64,000 nucleotides of DNA from an uncultured Pluralibacter sp. Lineage in GTDB: Bacteria > Pseudomonadota > Gammaproteobacteria > Enterobacterales > Enterobacteriaceae. A program made the position numbers and the translations under genes. Numbering within the stretch: position 1 is the first letter of the stretch; each line of letters begins with the position of its first letter. The stretch spans positions 1-64,000 of the forward strand of contig NZ_CAJYMB010000094.1 in assembly GCF_913775985.1 (NCBI RefSeq). The letters are read 5' to 3'. Below the pieces are notes generated by a model that was given only the letters and a program-made list of their open reading frames with translations, was not told where the DNA came from and did not search any database. This document shows positions 37,942-47,001 of the stretch, piece after piece.

Positions 37942-37970
37942 ATAGCTGCAGGCGTATTGCCTGTGGCTAT
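37942..37970 (+). other. Stem-loop after the microcin-like gene
   Basis: ATAGCTGCAGGC and GCCTGTGGCTAT pair over 12 positions (two G-U pairs) around loop GTATT, 29 bases after the peptide stop. TATTATAG follows rather than a T-run. It may protect the peptide mRNA end or attenuate exporter expression. The rest of 37913-38200 has no ORF; TATAAT at 38103-38108 is a possible exporter -10. Confidence 0.5.
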
Positions 37971-38200
37971 TATAGTGCATGAATCCCGTTAACCTTTGTT
38001 AATACACAGGAGCAGTGAAGTAAGAAGGGTTTATGTTTACTTGACTGTTTTTGTGAAAATAAGGATCGCTGTTTTTATTTCTTACGGAGTTTTATCTGAA
38101 ATTATAATCAGTTTTTACTCTTTCAGATGATATTAACCCCGTACCTTCAACAGGCCGCTTTACCCCGCAGCTCCGCTAATAGAGAAAAATAGTCTTCAAA

Positions 38201-39484
38201 ATGGAACAACAACCTCTGTTTCGCCAGGAAGCGCTCGACCATCTGAAAACCCGATGGCTGGGCCAGGCGCTGTTAACCAGCAGTTATCCGCTGTGGGTCG
38301 CCGTGACTGCCACTACTTTTTTTATTGCCGTTCTGCTGCTCGCCGCTGTTTTTGGCGACTATACCCGGCGAATGAGCGTTTCAGGTGAAGTCACCTCGCT
38401 GCCGCGTGCGGTCAATATCTTCTCGCCGGGGCAGGGGTTTATCAGCCATATCTGGAAGCAGGCCGGAGAGCCAGTCAGCAAAGGGGATTTTCTTTATCAA
38501 ATAGACGTCAGCCGCGTTACCCGCTCGGGCAACGTCAGCGAAAACATTATTCACGCCACCCGCGAGCAGACGCAGATCATTGAAGGCATTATTCACAAGC
38601 TGGAGCAAAACAAAGCGACGGCGCTGGCGCAAATGCAGGAGCAGCTTGCCCAGTATCAACGTGCATACCGGGATGCCAAAGTCTCGGTGGACAGCGCGCG
38701 AAAAGGTATGGAGGAGATGAGGGCCACCATGCAGAGCTACGCGGACTATAAAAAGCGCGGCCTCATCACCAACGATCAGCACACAAACCAGCGCTACCTC
38801 TATTACCAGCAGCAGAGCGTTTATCAGAATCTCAATGCCCAGCTGATCCAGCAGGGCCTGCAAATTACCGCGCTGAAAGGCGATATTATTACCCGTACCG
38901 CCGATTTTGATAACCAGATCTCGACCCACCGCTATGAACTGAGCGATCTGCAGCGCAGGCTGGCGGAGATGGACGCCACCGGCACGCTGCTGGTGAGTGC
39001 GCCGGCGGAGGGAAAAGTCGAGTCCATGAGCGTCACTCTGGGGCAGATGGTCAACGCCGGCGATAGCCTGGCGCAAATCGTGCCCGCCGAAAGCAAAGGC
39101 TATTTCCTGATCCTCTGGCTGCCCAACAGCAGCGTTCCCTACGTAAAGCCCGGGGACCGCATCAACATCCGCTATGACGCTTTTCCCTATGAAAAATTCG
39201 GCCAGTTCGCGGGCAGCATTCTCTCGGTCTCCAGCGTGCCCGTCTCGCCTCAGGAACTGAGCTCCTACAGCAACTCGCCGCGCGCGCTGAACAGCACCCG
39301 CACGGAGCCGTTCTACAAAGCGATTATCGATATCAGCGTCGATCCGCGCGCCCGGGCGCTGGCCCTGACCACCGGCATGAAGGCGCAGGCCACGGTATTT
39401 ATGGAGCGGCGTCCTCTCTACCAGTGGATGCTCTCGCCATTTTATGACATCTACAGCAGCCTGACGGGCCCGATCCATGACTAG
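38201..39484 (+). CDS. Microcin exporter membrane fusion protein (CvaA/MchE-like)
   Basis: A 427-residue HlyD-family adaptor. It has a short cytoplasmic N-terminus (LFRQEALDH, as in MchE FRQDALEN), one membrane helix at about 31-52, a lipoyl/barrel-sandwich half (SGEVTSLPRAVNIFSPGQGFI), a long coiled-coil hairpin at about 110-250, and the returning lipoyl and beta-barrel domains. The C-terminus RPLYQWMLSPFYDIYSSLTGPI is nearly that of MchE/CvaA. It should bridge the ABC exporter to TolC, which is not encoded here. It overlaps the ABC gene by 8 bp. The ribosome site before the ATG is weak. Confidence 0.88.
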   Translation: MEQQPLFRQEALDHLKTRWLGQALLTSSYPLWVAVTATTFFIAVLLLAAVFGDYTRRMSVSGEVTSLPRAVNIFSPGQGFISHIWKQAGEPVSKGDFLYQIDVSRVTRSGNVSENIIHATREQTQIIEGIIHKLEQNKATALAQMQEQLAQYQRAYRDAKVSVDSARKGMEEMRATMQSYADYKKRGLITNDQHTNQRYLYYQQQSVYQNLNAQLIQQGLQITALKGDIITRTADFDNQISTHRYELSDLQRRLAEMDATGTLLVSAPAEGKVESMSVTLGQMVNAGDSLAQIVPAESKGYFLILWLPNSSVPYVKPGDRINIRYDAFPYEKFGQFAGSILSVSSVPVSPQELSSYSNSPRALNSTRTEPFYKAIIDISVDPRARALALTTGMKAQATVFMERRPLYQWMLSPFYDIYSSLTGPIHD

Positions 39485-41588
39485 TACGCTATTGAACTAC
39501 CTGCGCGACCGGCTGCACTTCGGCTTTATGCGCAAAGTGCCGCAGATTTTACAAACCGAAAGCGCCGAGTGTGGGCTTGCCTGCCTGACGATGGTGTGCC
39601 GCTTTTACGGCATGGATGTCGATCTGTTTAATCTGCGCCACCGGTTTGGCATCTCCTCTCACGGCGCGACGCTGGGGCTGCTGGTGGATGTTGCCGAGAA
39701 GCTGAACCTCAAGACCCGGCCGCTGTCGCTGGATCTCAACGAGGTCCGCCAGCTAAAGACGCCGTGCATCTTGCACTGGGACATGTGTCACTTTGTTGTC
39801 CTGATCGCTGCCGGGCGCAACAAGTGCGTGATTCACGATCCCGCGTTTGGCCGCCGGGTTGTCGGCATCGCAGAGCTGTCCCGCCACTTTACCGGCGTAG
39901 CGCTTGAGCTATGGCCAGATAAAGGGTTCTCCCGGGAAAGCGCGCGCAGCAAAATGCGCCTGTGGGAAATGATGAAGAATATTCACGGCCTGTGGGGATT
40001 TCTGGGCAAGATCCTCTGCTTCAGCCTGCTGATTGAGACCATCAACTTGCTGCTTCCCGTCGGCACGCAGCTGGTGATGGACCACGTCATCGTGGCCGAG
40101 GACCGCTCGCTGCTGTCGCTTATCTGTATCGGGCTGTTCTGCTTCATTCTCTGTCGGACATTTATCGGCACCCTGCGGGCCTGGACGTCGCTGGTGATGA
40201 GTTCGCTGATTGACGTGCAGTGGCGGACGGGCATTTTCGACCACCTGATGCGCCTGCCGCTGGCCTATTTCGAAAAGCGCAAGCTGGGGGATATTCAGTC
40301 GCGGCTGGGTTCGCTTGACGTTATCCGCCATACGCTAACCGAAAGTCTGGTGACCTTTATTATCGACGTCATCGTCAGCGTCAGCGTTTTTATTATGATG
40401 CTGCTGTACGGCGGCTGGCTGGTGGCAGTGGTTTGCGCATTTACGTTGCTGTATGCGCTGCTGCGCGTCACTACCTACAGCCGCTACCGGCAGGCTTCCG
40501 AGGAACATATCGTTAAAGAAGCCCGGGCGAGCTCGCACTTTATGGAGACCCTGTACGGCGTGGGCACCCTGAAAGCGTTAGGGATTACCGGTCTGCGTTC
40601 GAAGTTCTGGCTCAACCTGAATATTGATACCACCAACGCGCGCATCCGCACCACTAAGCTGGACATGCTGTTTGGCGGCCTGGCGAACTTTATTGCCGCG
40701 GTGGACCAGATTGTCATCCTGTGGCTCGGGGCGACGATGGTGATCAACGGCGGCATGACGCTGGGGATGTTTGTGGCGTTTAATGCCTACCGCAGTCAGT
40801 TTTCCGAGCGTACCGCCAGCCTGATTAACATTCTGCTGCAGATGCGCCTGCTGTCGCTGCACAACGAGCGCGTGGCCGACATTGTGCTGACGGAGCCGGA
40901 AAAAGAGGTGCCGGCGCGGGCGGCGGCGGAGGGCGCGGCGGAATTCAGCGCGCGCGGGGTTTCGTTTCAGTACGACAGCCTTTCCCGGCCGCTGTTCAGC
41001 GGACTCAACATTCGCGTCAGTCCCGGCGAGAGCGTGGCGATTGTTGGCCCCTCGGGGGCGGGAAAAACCACGTTAATGAAGGTGATGTGCGGCCTGCTGC
41101 GGCCGACCGAAGGCAGCGTTCACGTCAACGGTATCGATATTCAGAGCCTCGGGCTGAATAACTACCGCCGCAGCATTGCCTGCGTGCTGCAGGACGATAA
41201 GCTGTTTGCCGGCTCCATTGCGGAAAACATCTGCAGCTTTGAAGAGAACCGGGACTACGAGCGCATCGCCGACTGCGCCAGGCGCTGTAATATCCATGAT
41301 GAAATTACCCTGATGCCGATGGGCTACGAAACGCTACTCGGCGAGCTGGGCGGCAACCTTTCCGGCGGTCAAAAGCAGCGCCTGCTGATCGCCAGAGCGC
41401 TGTACCGCCAGCCTGCGCTGCTGTTTCTTGACGAGGCGACCAGCCATCTGGATCTGGATAACGAGGCCATCATTAACCGGGCTATCCGCGAGCTAAACAT
41501 TACCCGCATCTTTATCGCCCACCGCCCGTCGACCATTGCCAGCGCCGATCGCGTCATCAGCCTGGCGACCGCGGCGAGCGGGGAGTGA
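39477..41588 (+). CDS. Peptidase-containing ABC exporter for double-glycine peptides (CvaB/MchF-like)
   Basis: A 703-residue PCAT (peptidase-containing ABC transporter). The N-terminal C39 peptidase has an intact triad: C32 (ESAECGLACL), H105 (CHFVVL) and D121 (IHDPAFG). A six-helix membrane domain follows, then the ATPase: Walker A GPSGAGKT at 524-531, signature LSGGQKQR at about 628, and Walker B LLFLDEA at about 648. It resembles CvaB/MchF over its full length. It should cut the leader of the upstream peptide after the GA/GG site and export it with the fusion protein and TolC. Confidence 0.9.
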   Translation: MTSTLLNYLRDRLHFGFMRKVPQILQTESAECGLACLTMVCRFYGMDVDLFNLRHRFGISSHGATLGLLVDVAEKLNLKTRPLSLDLNEVRQLKTPCILHWDMCHFVVLIAAGRNKCVIHDPAFGRRVVGIAELSRHFTGVALELWPDKGFSRESARSKMRLWEMMKNIHGLWGFLGKILCFSLLIETINLLLPVGTQLVMDHVIVAEDRSLLSLICIGLFCFILCRTFIGTLRAWTSLVMSSLIDVQWRTGIFDHLMRLPLAYFEKRKLGDIQSRLGSLDVIRHTLTESLVTFIIDVIVSVSVFIMMLLYGGWLVAVVCAFTLLYALLRVTTYSRYRQASEEHIVKEARASSHFMETLYGVGTLKALGITGLRSKFWLNLNIDTTNARIRTTKLDMLFGGLANFIAAVDQIVILWLGATMVINGGMTLGMFVAFNAYRSQFSERTASLINILLQMRLLSLHNERVADIVLTEPEKEVPARAAAEGAAEFSARGVSFQYDSLSRPLFSGLNIRVSPGESVAIVGPSGAGKTTLMKVMCGLLRPTEGSVHVNGIDIQSLGLNNYRRSIACVLQDDKLFAGSIAENICSFEENRDYERIADCARRCNIHDEITLMPMGYETLLGELGGNLSGGQKQRLLIARALYRQPALLFLDEATSHLDLDNEAIINRAIRELNITRIFIAHRPSTIASADRVISLATAASGE

Positions 41589-41590
41589 GG

Positions 41591-42442
41591 TTACGTCTCC
41601 GGCAGCAGGTCAAAAGCGTAAAGGATCTGCGCCAGATAGAGCGAGAAATAGCGGCGGAACAGGGCGATAAAGGTTCCGGATAGCGTAATAAACAGGTTGT
41701 TTTCAACGCTGAGATATCCGGCGTCCTGCGCCGCTTTGAGCACGCCGTCAACGTGCGAGCGGGAGACGTGGCTGTAGCGGGCTATCTTGCGCGGGGAGAT
41801 GAGGATCCGCGCGCAATCTTGCCGGATAGACTCGGTATACAGAATCAGCATAATCATGTGCCCGGCGTCTTTTTCGATAAACAGGCTGCACTCGGGCAGG
41901 ATGCCGACGAGGGTTATCTGCTGAAAAATGAAATCGCCGTAGCGTTTAAAAAACTGCGGCAGCCGCGCGGATATATCTGCCGGAAGAAAAACAGGCGGCT
42001 TTTGGCTGCTGCCTTGCCAGGGAATGAGCAGACTGGCAATCAGATCGGATATTTCTTGTTTAACACTCTCGGTTGGGCGATAAAAGTAATCGCCGCTATT
42101 ATCCGGTTGCCTGTAAATGTCAATCCGACCAGATACGGATAAAAGCGTAAATAGCGAGTTTAGCGTATTGATACTTATTGATTTGTGCTGGCGAGTAATC
42201 AATGCTTTGGCGAATTTTAACGATGGCGTCGGCTGGCAGTAATAAATACTGAAAATGGCCGAGGCAGTATAAAAGCGGAAATACTTAAACAGCATCTTGT
42301 AAAATAGCGGTTTTTTTCGGTAGACAGCACTAAGTATATTCTCATGCTGCAAAATAATGTCGTTAAGGGCAGGCAGGTGGCTAATATGCAGGGCGTGATG
42401 AGCGAGCAGCGCTATAAGCGCCTCGCGGTGTGCGTGTTCCAA
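41591..42442 (-). CDS. Putative winged-helix regulator beside the exporter
   Basis: A 283-residue protein I cannot assign to a named family. Residues about 211-255 (ARILISPRKIARYSHVSRSH, then VDGVLKAAQDAGYL) read as a winged helix-turn-helix. Residues about 78-123 (ISINTLNSLFTLLSVSGRID, then the wing-like IYRQPDNSGDYFY) may be a second one. There is no signal peptide. It begins with TTG, supported by GGAAGGA six bases upstream (complement of 42449-42455). It is convergent with the exporter, 2 bp apart. Regulation of the microcin-like locus is inference from position. Confidence 0.7.
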   Translation of the reverse strand: MEHAHREALIALLAHHALHISHLPALNDIILQHENILSAVYRKKPLFYKMLFKYFRFYTASAIFSIYYCQPTPSLKFAKALITRQHKSISINTLNSLFTLLSVSGRIDIYRQPDNSGDYFYRPTESVKQEISDLIASLLIPWQGSSQKPPVFLPADISARLPQFFKRYGDFIFQQITLVGILPECSLFIEKDAGHMIMLILYTESIRQDCARILISPRKIARYSHVSRSHVDGVLKAAQDAGYLSVENNLFITLSGTFIALFRRYFSLYLAQILYAFDLLPET

Positions 42443-42698
42443 TATGCGTCCTTCCCGGTGCGGGTGAAAAGAGATCCTTTTTTCAGGGGGCGGATATTAA
42501 TATAGAAATAGCGCCGCACCAAAATATTTATAGACCTGCCATACTTCAAGCTCTTTGGGGGCTGGCCACGTTATTTATTTCAGTAACGTATCTAATTAAA
42601 TATTCGGCAGTCTGCTCTTAATTAATTTTGGGTCGAGTGCGGCATGGCCGATTAAACTGTTAATAGCGGGAAGGATTGCGCTTGCGCGCGCAGGAGCC

Positions 42699-42729
42699 CC
42701 TGTCCCGGCAGAAGCAGCGCCGGGACAGG
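42699..42729 (-). terminator. Hairpin after the MFS gene
   Basis: CCTGTCCCGGC and GCCGGGACAGG form a perfect 11-bp stem 9 bases beyond the leftward MFS stop codon. No T-run follows on that strand, so termination would be imperfect. The A+T-rich stretch 42443-42698 between it and the regulator start holds no supported gene. Confidence 0.5.
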
Positions 42730-42738
42730 ACAGGTTAT

Positions 42739-44121
42739 CTAACCGAAACGCTTATTTTCATCTGACGCGCGCGCCTCGGGAGGTTCTGCCAGCGGAGTAT
42801 CGCTTTCCTCTTCATCCAGAGAGCCGTCGTCTTCATCGTCGCCTGCGGGTTCATCCTCAGGGTTATCCACCATCACCTCCTGAATTGCCTCTTCGTCAAC
42901 GGTGGGATTTAGCACCACCGCCAGCGGTGAGGTCGCGAGGCTGTCGGGCATCACCACGTGCGGCAGCGGGGCGTCGACCACGATGGCCGGCGTGCGGTTT
43001 CTCATCCAGCTGATAAACGCGATAACGCCGCCGCAGAGGGTAAAGAAGAAGTAGAGCACGTTGCCGCCCAGCGGCTCCATAATGGCCCCGGTGATCAGCG
43101 GGCCGATACAGGCACCGATGCCAAACGCCATCAGCAGGCAGGCGGTAAGAGATACCCGGCGCTCCGCTTCCACAAAATCATTAGCGATAGCCACGCCGAG
43201 CGGGTAGAGCGAGAACATCGCCATGCTGGACACGAAGGCAATGCCCAGCAGTAAATAGAAGCCCGGAGAAGGGACCAGTGCCAGCGCCAGGGACGCGGCG
43301 GTAAACAGCAGTGAGACGCCAAACAGCAGTTTCTGGCGATCGTAGCGATCAGAGAGCCAGCTCAGGGGGAATTGCGATACCATCCCGGCGAAAATCGTGA
43401 CGCCCATAAACAACCCGGTCTCCCGGGTCGAGAGTTTTTCCGCCAGCGCATAGACCGGCGCAAGACCGTAAAACGCGCCGGTGGCCATGCCCATCACCAG
43501 CGTGGCCATCAGCAGTTTGGGGATCGCTTTGAAGAAGTAGCCAAGCTCCATCGGCGCCGGAGACATCGGCTGGGCGGTGGTGCGGGTGGTCAGGGCAATA
43601 GGCACCAGACACAGGGCGAAACACAGCGCCACCACCAGCAGCAGGGCCGCGCCCATCCCGGTAGCCATCATAATAATGATCTGACCGCCGCACAGGCCGA
43701 GGTAGGTTGCCACCATATAGAGCCCGAAAATGGCGCCGCGCTGGGAGGATTCGGCCCGGTCGTTGAGCCAGCTTTCCAGCACCATATACTGGCACATCAT
43801 GCACAGCCCGATGATCAGGCGCAGCACAATCCACAGCGGAATGTAGTCGCTGAGCCCGTGACCGACCACGGAGGCGGTAATGATCCCCGCACAGGAGACG
43901 TAGGCGCGAATGTGGCCCACCCGGGCAATCAGGTTGTGGCCCACCTTGCCGCCAATCACCAGGCCCAGATAGTTCGCCGCAGTGATGGAGCCAATCAGGG
44001 TTCCGCTCACGTGTTCGCCGGCGAGACGCAGTGAAATATAGGTGGTAAGCAGGCCGGAGCCCAGCAGCATCAGTAGAGTGGTGGTATACAGCGGCAGGAA
44101 AGTATTCAACACTTTTTTCAC
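42739..44121 (-). CDS. MFS transporter, YcaD-like, with acidic C-terminal tail
   Basis: A 460-residue major facilitator with 12 predicted helices over residues 1-395, similar in pattern to E. coli YcaD (382 aa; VVESAL there, VLESWLND here; GLYMVATYLGLCGGQ). About 65 extra residues at the C-terminus are very rich in Glu and Asp (for example EDEPAGDDEDDGSLDEEESD) and should be cytoplasmic. It begins with GTG. The substrate is unknown. E. coli has yfgH/yfgI rather than this gene between guaA and yfgG. Orientation matches yfgG, 136 bp upstream. Confidence 0.82.
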   Translation of the reverse strand: MKKVLNTFLPLYTTTLLMLLGSGLLTTYISLRLAGEHVSGTLIGSITAANYLGLVIGGKVGHNLIARVGHIRAYVSCAGIITASVVGHGLSDYIPLWIVLRLIIGLCMMCQYMVLESWLNDRAESSQRGAIFGLYMVATYLGLCGGQIIIMMATGMGAALLLVVALCFALCLVPIALTTRTTAQPMSPAPMELGYFFKAIPKLLMATLVMGMATGAFYGLAPVYALAEKLSTRETGLFMGVTIFAGMVSQFPLSWLSDRYDRQKLLFGVSLLFTAASLALALVPSPGFYLLLGIAFVSSMAMFSLYPLGVAIANDFVEAERRVSLTACLLMAFGIGACIGPLITGAIMEPLGGNVLYFFFTLCGGVIAFISWMRNRTPAIVVDAPLPHVVMPDSLATSPLAVVLNPTVDEEAIQEVMVDNPEDEPAGDDEDDGSLDEEESDTPLAEPPEARASDENKRFG

Positions 44122-44257
44122 GCGATTGCCTGTATCGTTTATCCGTAGCGAGTAGGGCTTATCGTGCTTGGTTTTAACGCGGGATGCAAATATCGTTACA
44201 TATTTAACGTAACTTCAACATAACAGGCTACCAGAAAGCAAAAAGAAGATATCGGCG

Positions 44258-44458
44258 CTAGCGCTGCTCTGCTACAGCGGGGGCTGCCACCGGGAGGCTG
44301 GATTCCTGCGCGGCTTTTTTATCCTGGTGATGGTACCAGGCACCAATAGAGGAATAGACAAAGCGGCCAAAGAAAAAGAGAAAGCTGATAAGCAGAATGA
44401 TGCGGGTCATGCGACCGTTAAACTGATGGCGTTTTCGCATACTGGTGACCTGACTCAC
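44258..44458 (-). CDS. yfgG: Small membrane protein YfgG
   Basis: A 66-residue protein matching E. coli YfgG (63 aa). The N-terminus is basic (MSQVTSMRKRHQFNGRMTR), followed by one hydrophobic helix IILLISFLFFFGRFVYSSIG and a charged tail. In E. coli YfgG has been linked to nickel and cobalt tolerance. It begins with GTG, with AAGGA seven bases upstream. It is divergent from yfgF across a 311-bp spacer. Confidence 0.9.
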   Translation of the reverse strand: MSQVTSMRKRHQFNGRMTRIILLISFLFFFGRFVYSSIGAWYHHQDKKAAQESSLPVAAPAVAEQR

Positions 44459-44590
44459 TTGAGGTTCCTTAAAGAATGCCCGCGGCGGGGCGATGCGCTT
44501 ATTAAGTCACAGAGCGTGCCCAGGGTCAATTAACATATGAGTAAAAAATGAGCAGCCACCGTTTTCATTGCAATAATACCGCCGGAGATT

Positions 44591-44626
44591 AAAAAAACGC
44601 CCGCTTTCACTCGGAGAAGGCGGGGC
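44591..44626 (-). terminator. Leftward terminator in the yfgG-yfgF spacer
   Basis: On the - strand GCCCCGCCTTCTCC..GAAAGCGGGCG is followed by seven T residues. It is a convincing terminator reading leftward, upstream of yfgG, and could stop antisense transcription coming from beyond yfgF or attenuate yfgG. The remaining spacer (44459-44769) shows nothing else clear. Confidence 0.7.
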
Positions 44627-44769
44627 ATTTATTGATCGCGGTCAAATCTTACCCCCCGGTGGTAATTACAATCAGCTAACTGGCCGCACCCGATGCTGCG
44701 GCGCCACACTGTCAGGATGGATGCCTGCCAAAACATACCCTGCCGGATTTGGGTTTCATTAGAGCATCT

Positions 44770-47001
44770 ATGCTGTTAACGACTTACTATAAAAAATACC
44801 GGGACAGATGGTGGGCCCTGCCGCTGGTGTTACCCGTACTCCTGCTGCCGCTCGTGCGCTGTGCTAACACCTTCTCACACTTTGATGGCGGAACGGCAAC
44901 GCTCTACTATCTACCGCTGGCGTTCATGCTGAGCCTGATGCTGTTTTTTGGCTGGAGAGCGATTCCGGGTATTGTCATCAGCGTCTGGGTTATTATCGGT
45001 AGCGGAATGACCACGCCGGAACGAATTTATGCCGTATGCCATTTTCTGATCCCGGTAATACTCAGCAGCGCCGGCTATCGCGTTTTTGTCCCGCGCCGCG
45101 CTCTGATTGCGTACGGTAATTCCGAGGTTATGCCGCATCGCCTCTTCTGGCAGGTGCTGTTTCCCGCTTCGCTTTTCCACCTGATGCTGATGTTCGCCAT
45201 ATTCTTTGGCCTGCTGCCGGAGGAGGTGCCGCTTTCCGGCGCGGGCTTCTTTACGCTCAACAGTCTGGTTAACTATCAGGCGATGCTGGTGGGGTGCCTC
45301 ACTGGCGTGCCGCTGTGCTATTTAGTGATTCGGATTATCCGCAACCCTGCACACTTTCATACCTGGCTCATCCAGCTGCGCATGCAGATTGACAGCAAGG
45401 TGAAACGATGTGAAATGGCGGTCTGGAGCTGCCTGCTGGTGGGAATTATTCTGCTGCTGCTGGCGCCGCCGGGTAATTTTGGCTCGCTGTTAATGACCAA
45501 CTACACGCTCTCCCTGCTGCTGCCGGTGCTGCTATGGGGCGCGATGCGCTTTGGCTACCGCCTGATTTCCGTCGTCTGGACACTGGTGCTGATCGTCTGT
45601 ATTCACTTTTACTATCGCTATACGCCGTTCTACCCCAGCTACAGCTATCAGCTCGCGATCACCTCTTCGTTCTATCTGATCTCATCTTTCATCATTGTCT
45701 ATATGTCGCTGCTGGCGACCCGCCAGCGCGCAACCCACGCCCGCATTCAGCGCATGGCCTTTATCGATCCGGTGGTGCACCTGCCTAATCTGTGGGCCCT
45801 GAGCCGCCACCTCTCTTCTACATCCTGGTCGGTGCTGTGCTTTATTCGGGTGCCGGAGCTTGAAGTGCTGGGCCGCAACTACGGCATGATGTTCCGCATT
45901 CAATATAAGCAGGCGCTGGGTCAATGGGTTGAGCCGCAGCTGCATTCCGGCGAGCTGGTATACCACCTTTCCGGGCACGACCTGGCGGTTCGCCTGAATA
46001 CTGAGGATTACGAAACGCGAATTGAAGCGCTTTATTCGCGCCTAAAACGCTTCCGCTTTATGTGGGACGGCATGCCGCAGCAGCCTAATATTGGCGTTAG
46101 TTTTTGCCACGTGCGTTCCCCGGTTCAGCACCTGCCGATGCTGCTCGGCGAGTTGAGCACCATTGCTAATCTTTCCCTGGTGACCGGTAATATTGAAAGC
46201 CTGCAGCACCGCAATGCGCTTAAGCTCCAGCAGCGCCAGCGCACCAACGTCAGCATTATGAATCGTATTCAGCAGGCGCTGGACGGCGATCGGTTCTTTT
46301 TGCTGGCGCAGCCGGTTAAGGGGATCCGCGGCGACAACTTTTACGAGGTTTTGCTGAGGCTCAGGGGAGACGATGGCGACGTCATTATGCCGGATGATTT
46401 CCTCCCGGTTGCGCAGGAGTTTGGCCTGGCCTCGCGTATCGACCTGTGGGTGCTGGAGAATACGCTGCGCTTTATGGATAGCTCCCGCGAGGCGCTCCCC
46501 GGCCTGCAGCTTGCAGTCAATATCTCGCCGTCCTCCATCTGCGGGACGCGCTTTGTCCACACGGTCAGTGAGCTGCTCGCACGCTACCGCGTTGAGCCGT
46601 GGCAGCTGATCGTAGAGATCACGGAAAACCAGTCCCTCAGCTATCCCGATCAGGCGATGGATAATCTCGAACAGCTGCGCGAGGCCGGCTGTCGGGTAGC
46701 CATTGATGATTTTGGGTCCGGCTACGCCAGCTATTCCCGTCTGAAAGCGATGAGCGCCGACATACTTAAGATTGACGGCAGCTTTATCCGCAATCTGCTC
46801 GACAGCTGTCTCGATCACCAGATAGTGACCTCAATATGTCATCTGGCAAGAATGAAGCGGATGCGCGTGGTGGCGGAACACGTGGAGTCGCAGGAGGTGA
46901 GTGACATCGTGGAGGGGCTGGGCATTGACTATCAGCAAGGATACTACATCGGAAAACCGGTGCCCCTTGAGACACTGGTTTCCGATAATCTACCGCACTA
47001 G
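44770..47001 (+). CDS. yfgF: Membrane c-di-GMP phosphodiesterase YfgF (PdeF)
   Basis: A 743-residue protein homologous to E. coli YfgF (747 aa). An N-terminal MASE1 multi-helix membrane sensor (about residues 1-320) is followed by a degenerate GGDEF domain (LSGHD in place of GGDEF) and an EAL domain. The EAL signature reads EVLLRL (E. coli has EILLRM), and the catalytic [13 protein letters not shown] and IDGSFIRN motifs are intact. It hydrolyses c-di-GMP to pGpG. The ATG at 44770 is chosen over a TTG at 44749. It is divergent from yfgG and converges on ppx. Confidence 0.9.
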   Translation: MLLTTYYKKYRDRWWALPLVLPVLLLPLVRCANTFSHFDGGTATLYYLPLAFMLSLMLFFGWRAIPGIVISVWVIIGSGMTTPERIYAVCHFLIPVILSSAGYRVFVPRRALIAYGNSEVMPHRLFWQVLFPASLFHLMLMFAIFFGLLPEEVPLSGAGFFTLNSLVNYQAMLVGCLTGVPLCYLVIRIIRNPAHFHTWLIQLRMQIDSKVKRCEMAVWSCLLVGIILLLLAPPGNFGSLLMTNYTLSLLLPVLLWGAMRFGYRLISVVWTLVLIVCIHFYYRYTPFYPSYSYQLAITSSFYLISSFIIVYMSLLATRQRATHARIQRMAFIDPVVHLPNLWALSRHLSSTSWSVLCFIRVPELEVLGRNYGMMFRIQYKQALGQWVEPQLHSGELVYHLSGHDLAVRLNTEDYETRIEALYSRLKRFRFMWDGMPQQPNIGVSFCHVRSPVQHLPMLLGELSTIANLSLVTGNIESLQHRNALKLQQRQRTNVSIMNRIQQALDGDRFFLLAQPVKGIRGDNFYEVLLRLRGDDGDVIMPDDFLPVAQEFGLASRIDLWVLENTLRFMDSSREALPGLQLAVNISPSSICGTRFVHTVSELLARYRVEPWQLIVEITENQSLSYPDQAMDNLEQLREAGCRVAIDDFGSGYASYSRLKAMSADILKIDGSFIRNLLDSCLDHQIVTSICHLARMKRMRVVAEHVESQEVSDIVEGLGIDYQQGYYIGKPVPLETLVSDNLPH

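Noticed and set aside
42430-42621. 63-codon GTG frame with a hydrophobic tail, considered as a microcin immunity gene
   Set aside because: It starts in a poor context (no ribosome site before the GTG) and overlaps the supported TTG start of the regulator in antisense. The hydrophobic end is suggestive but not enough.
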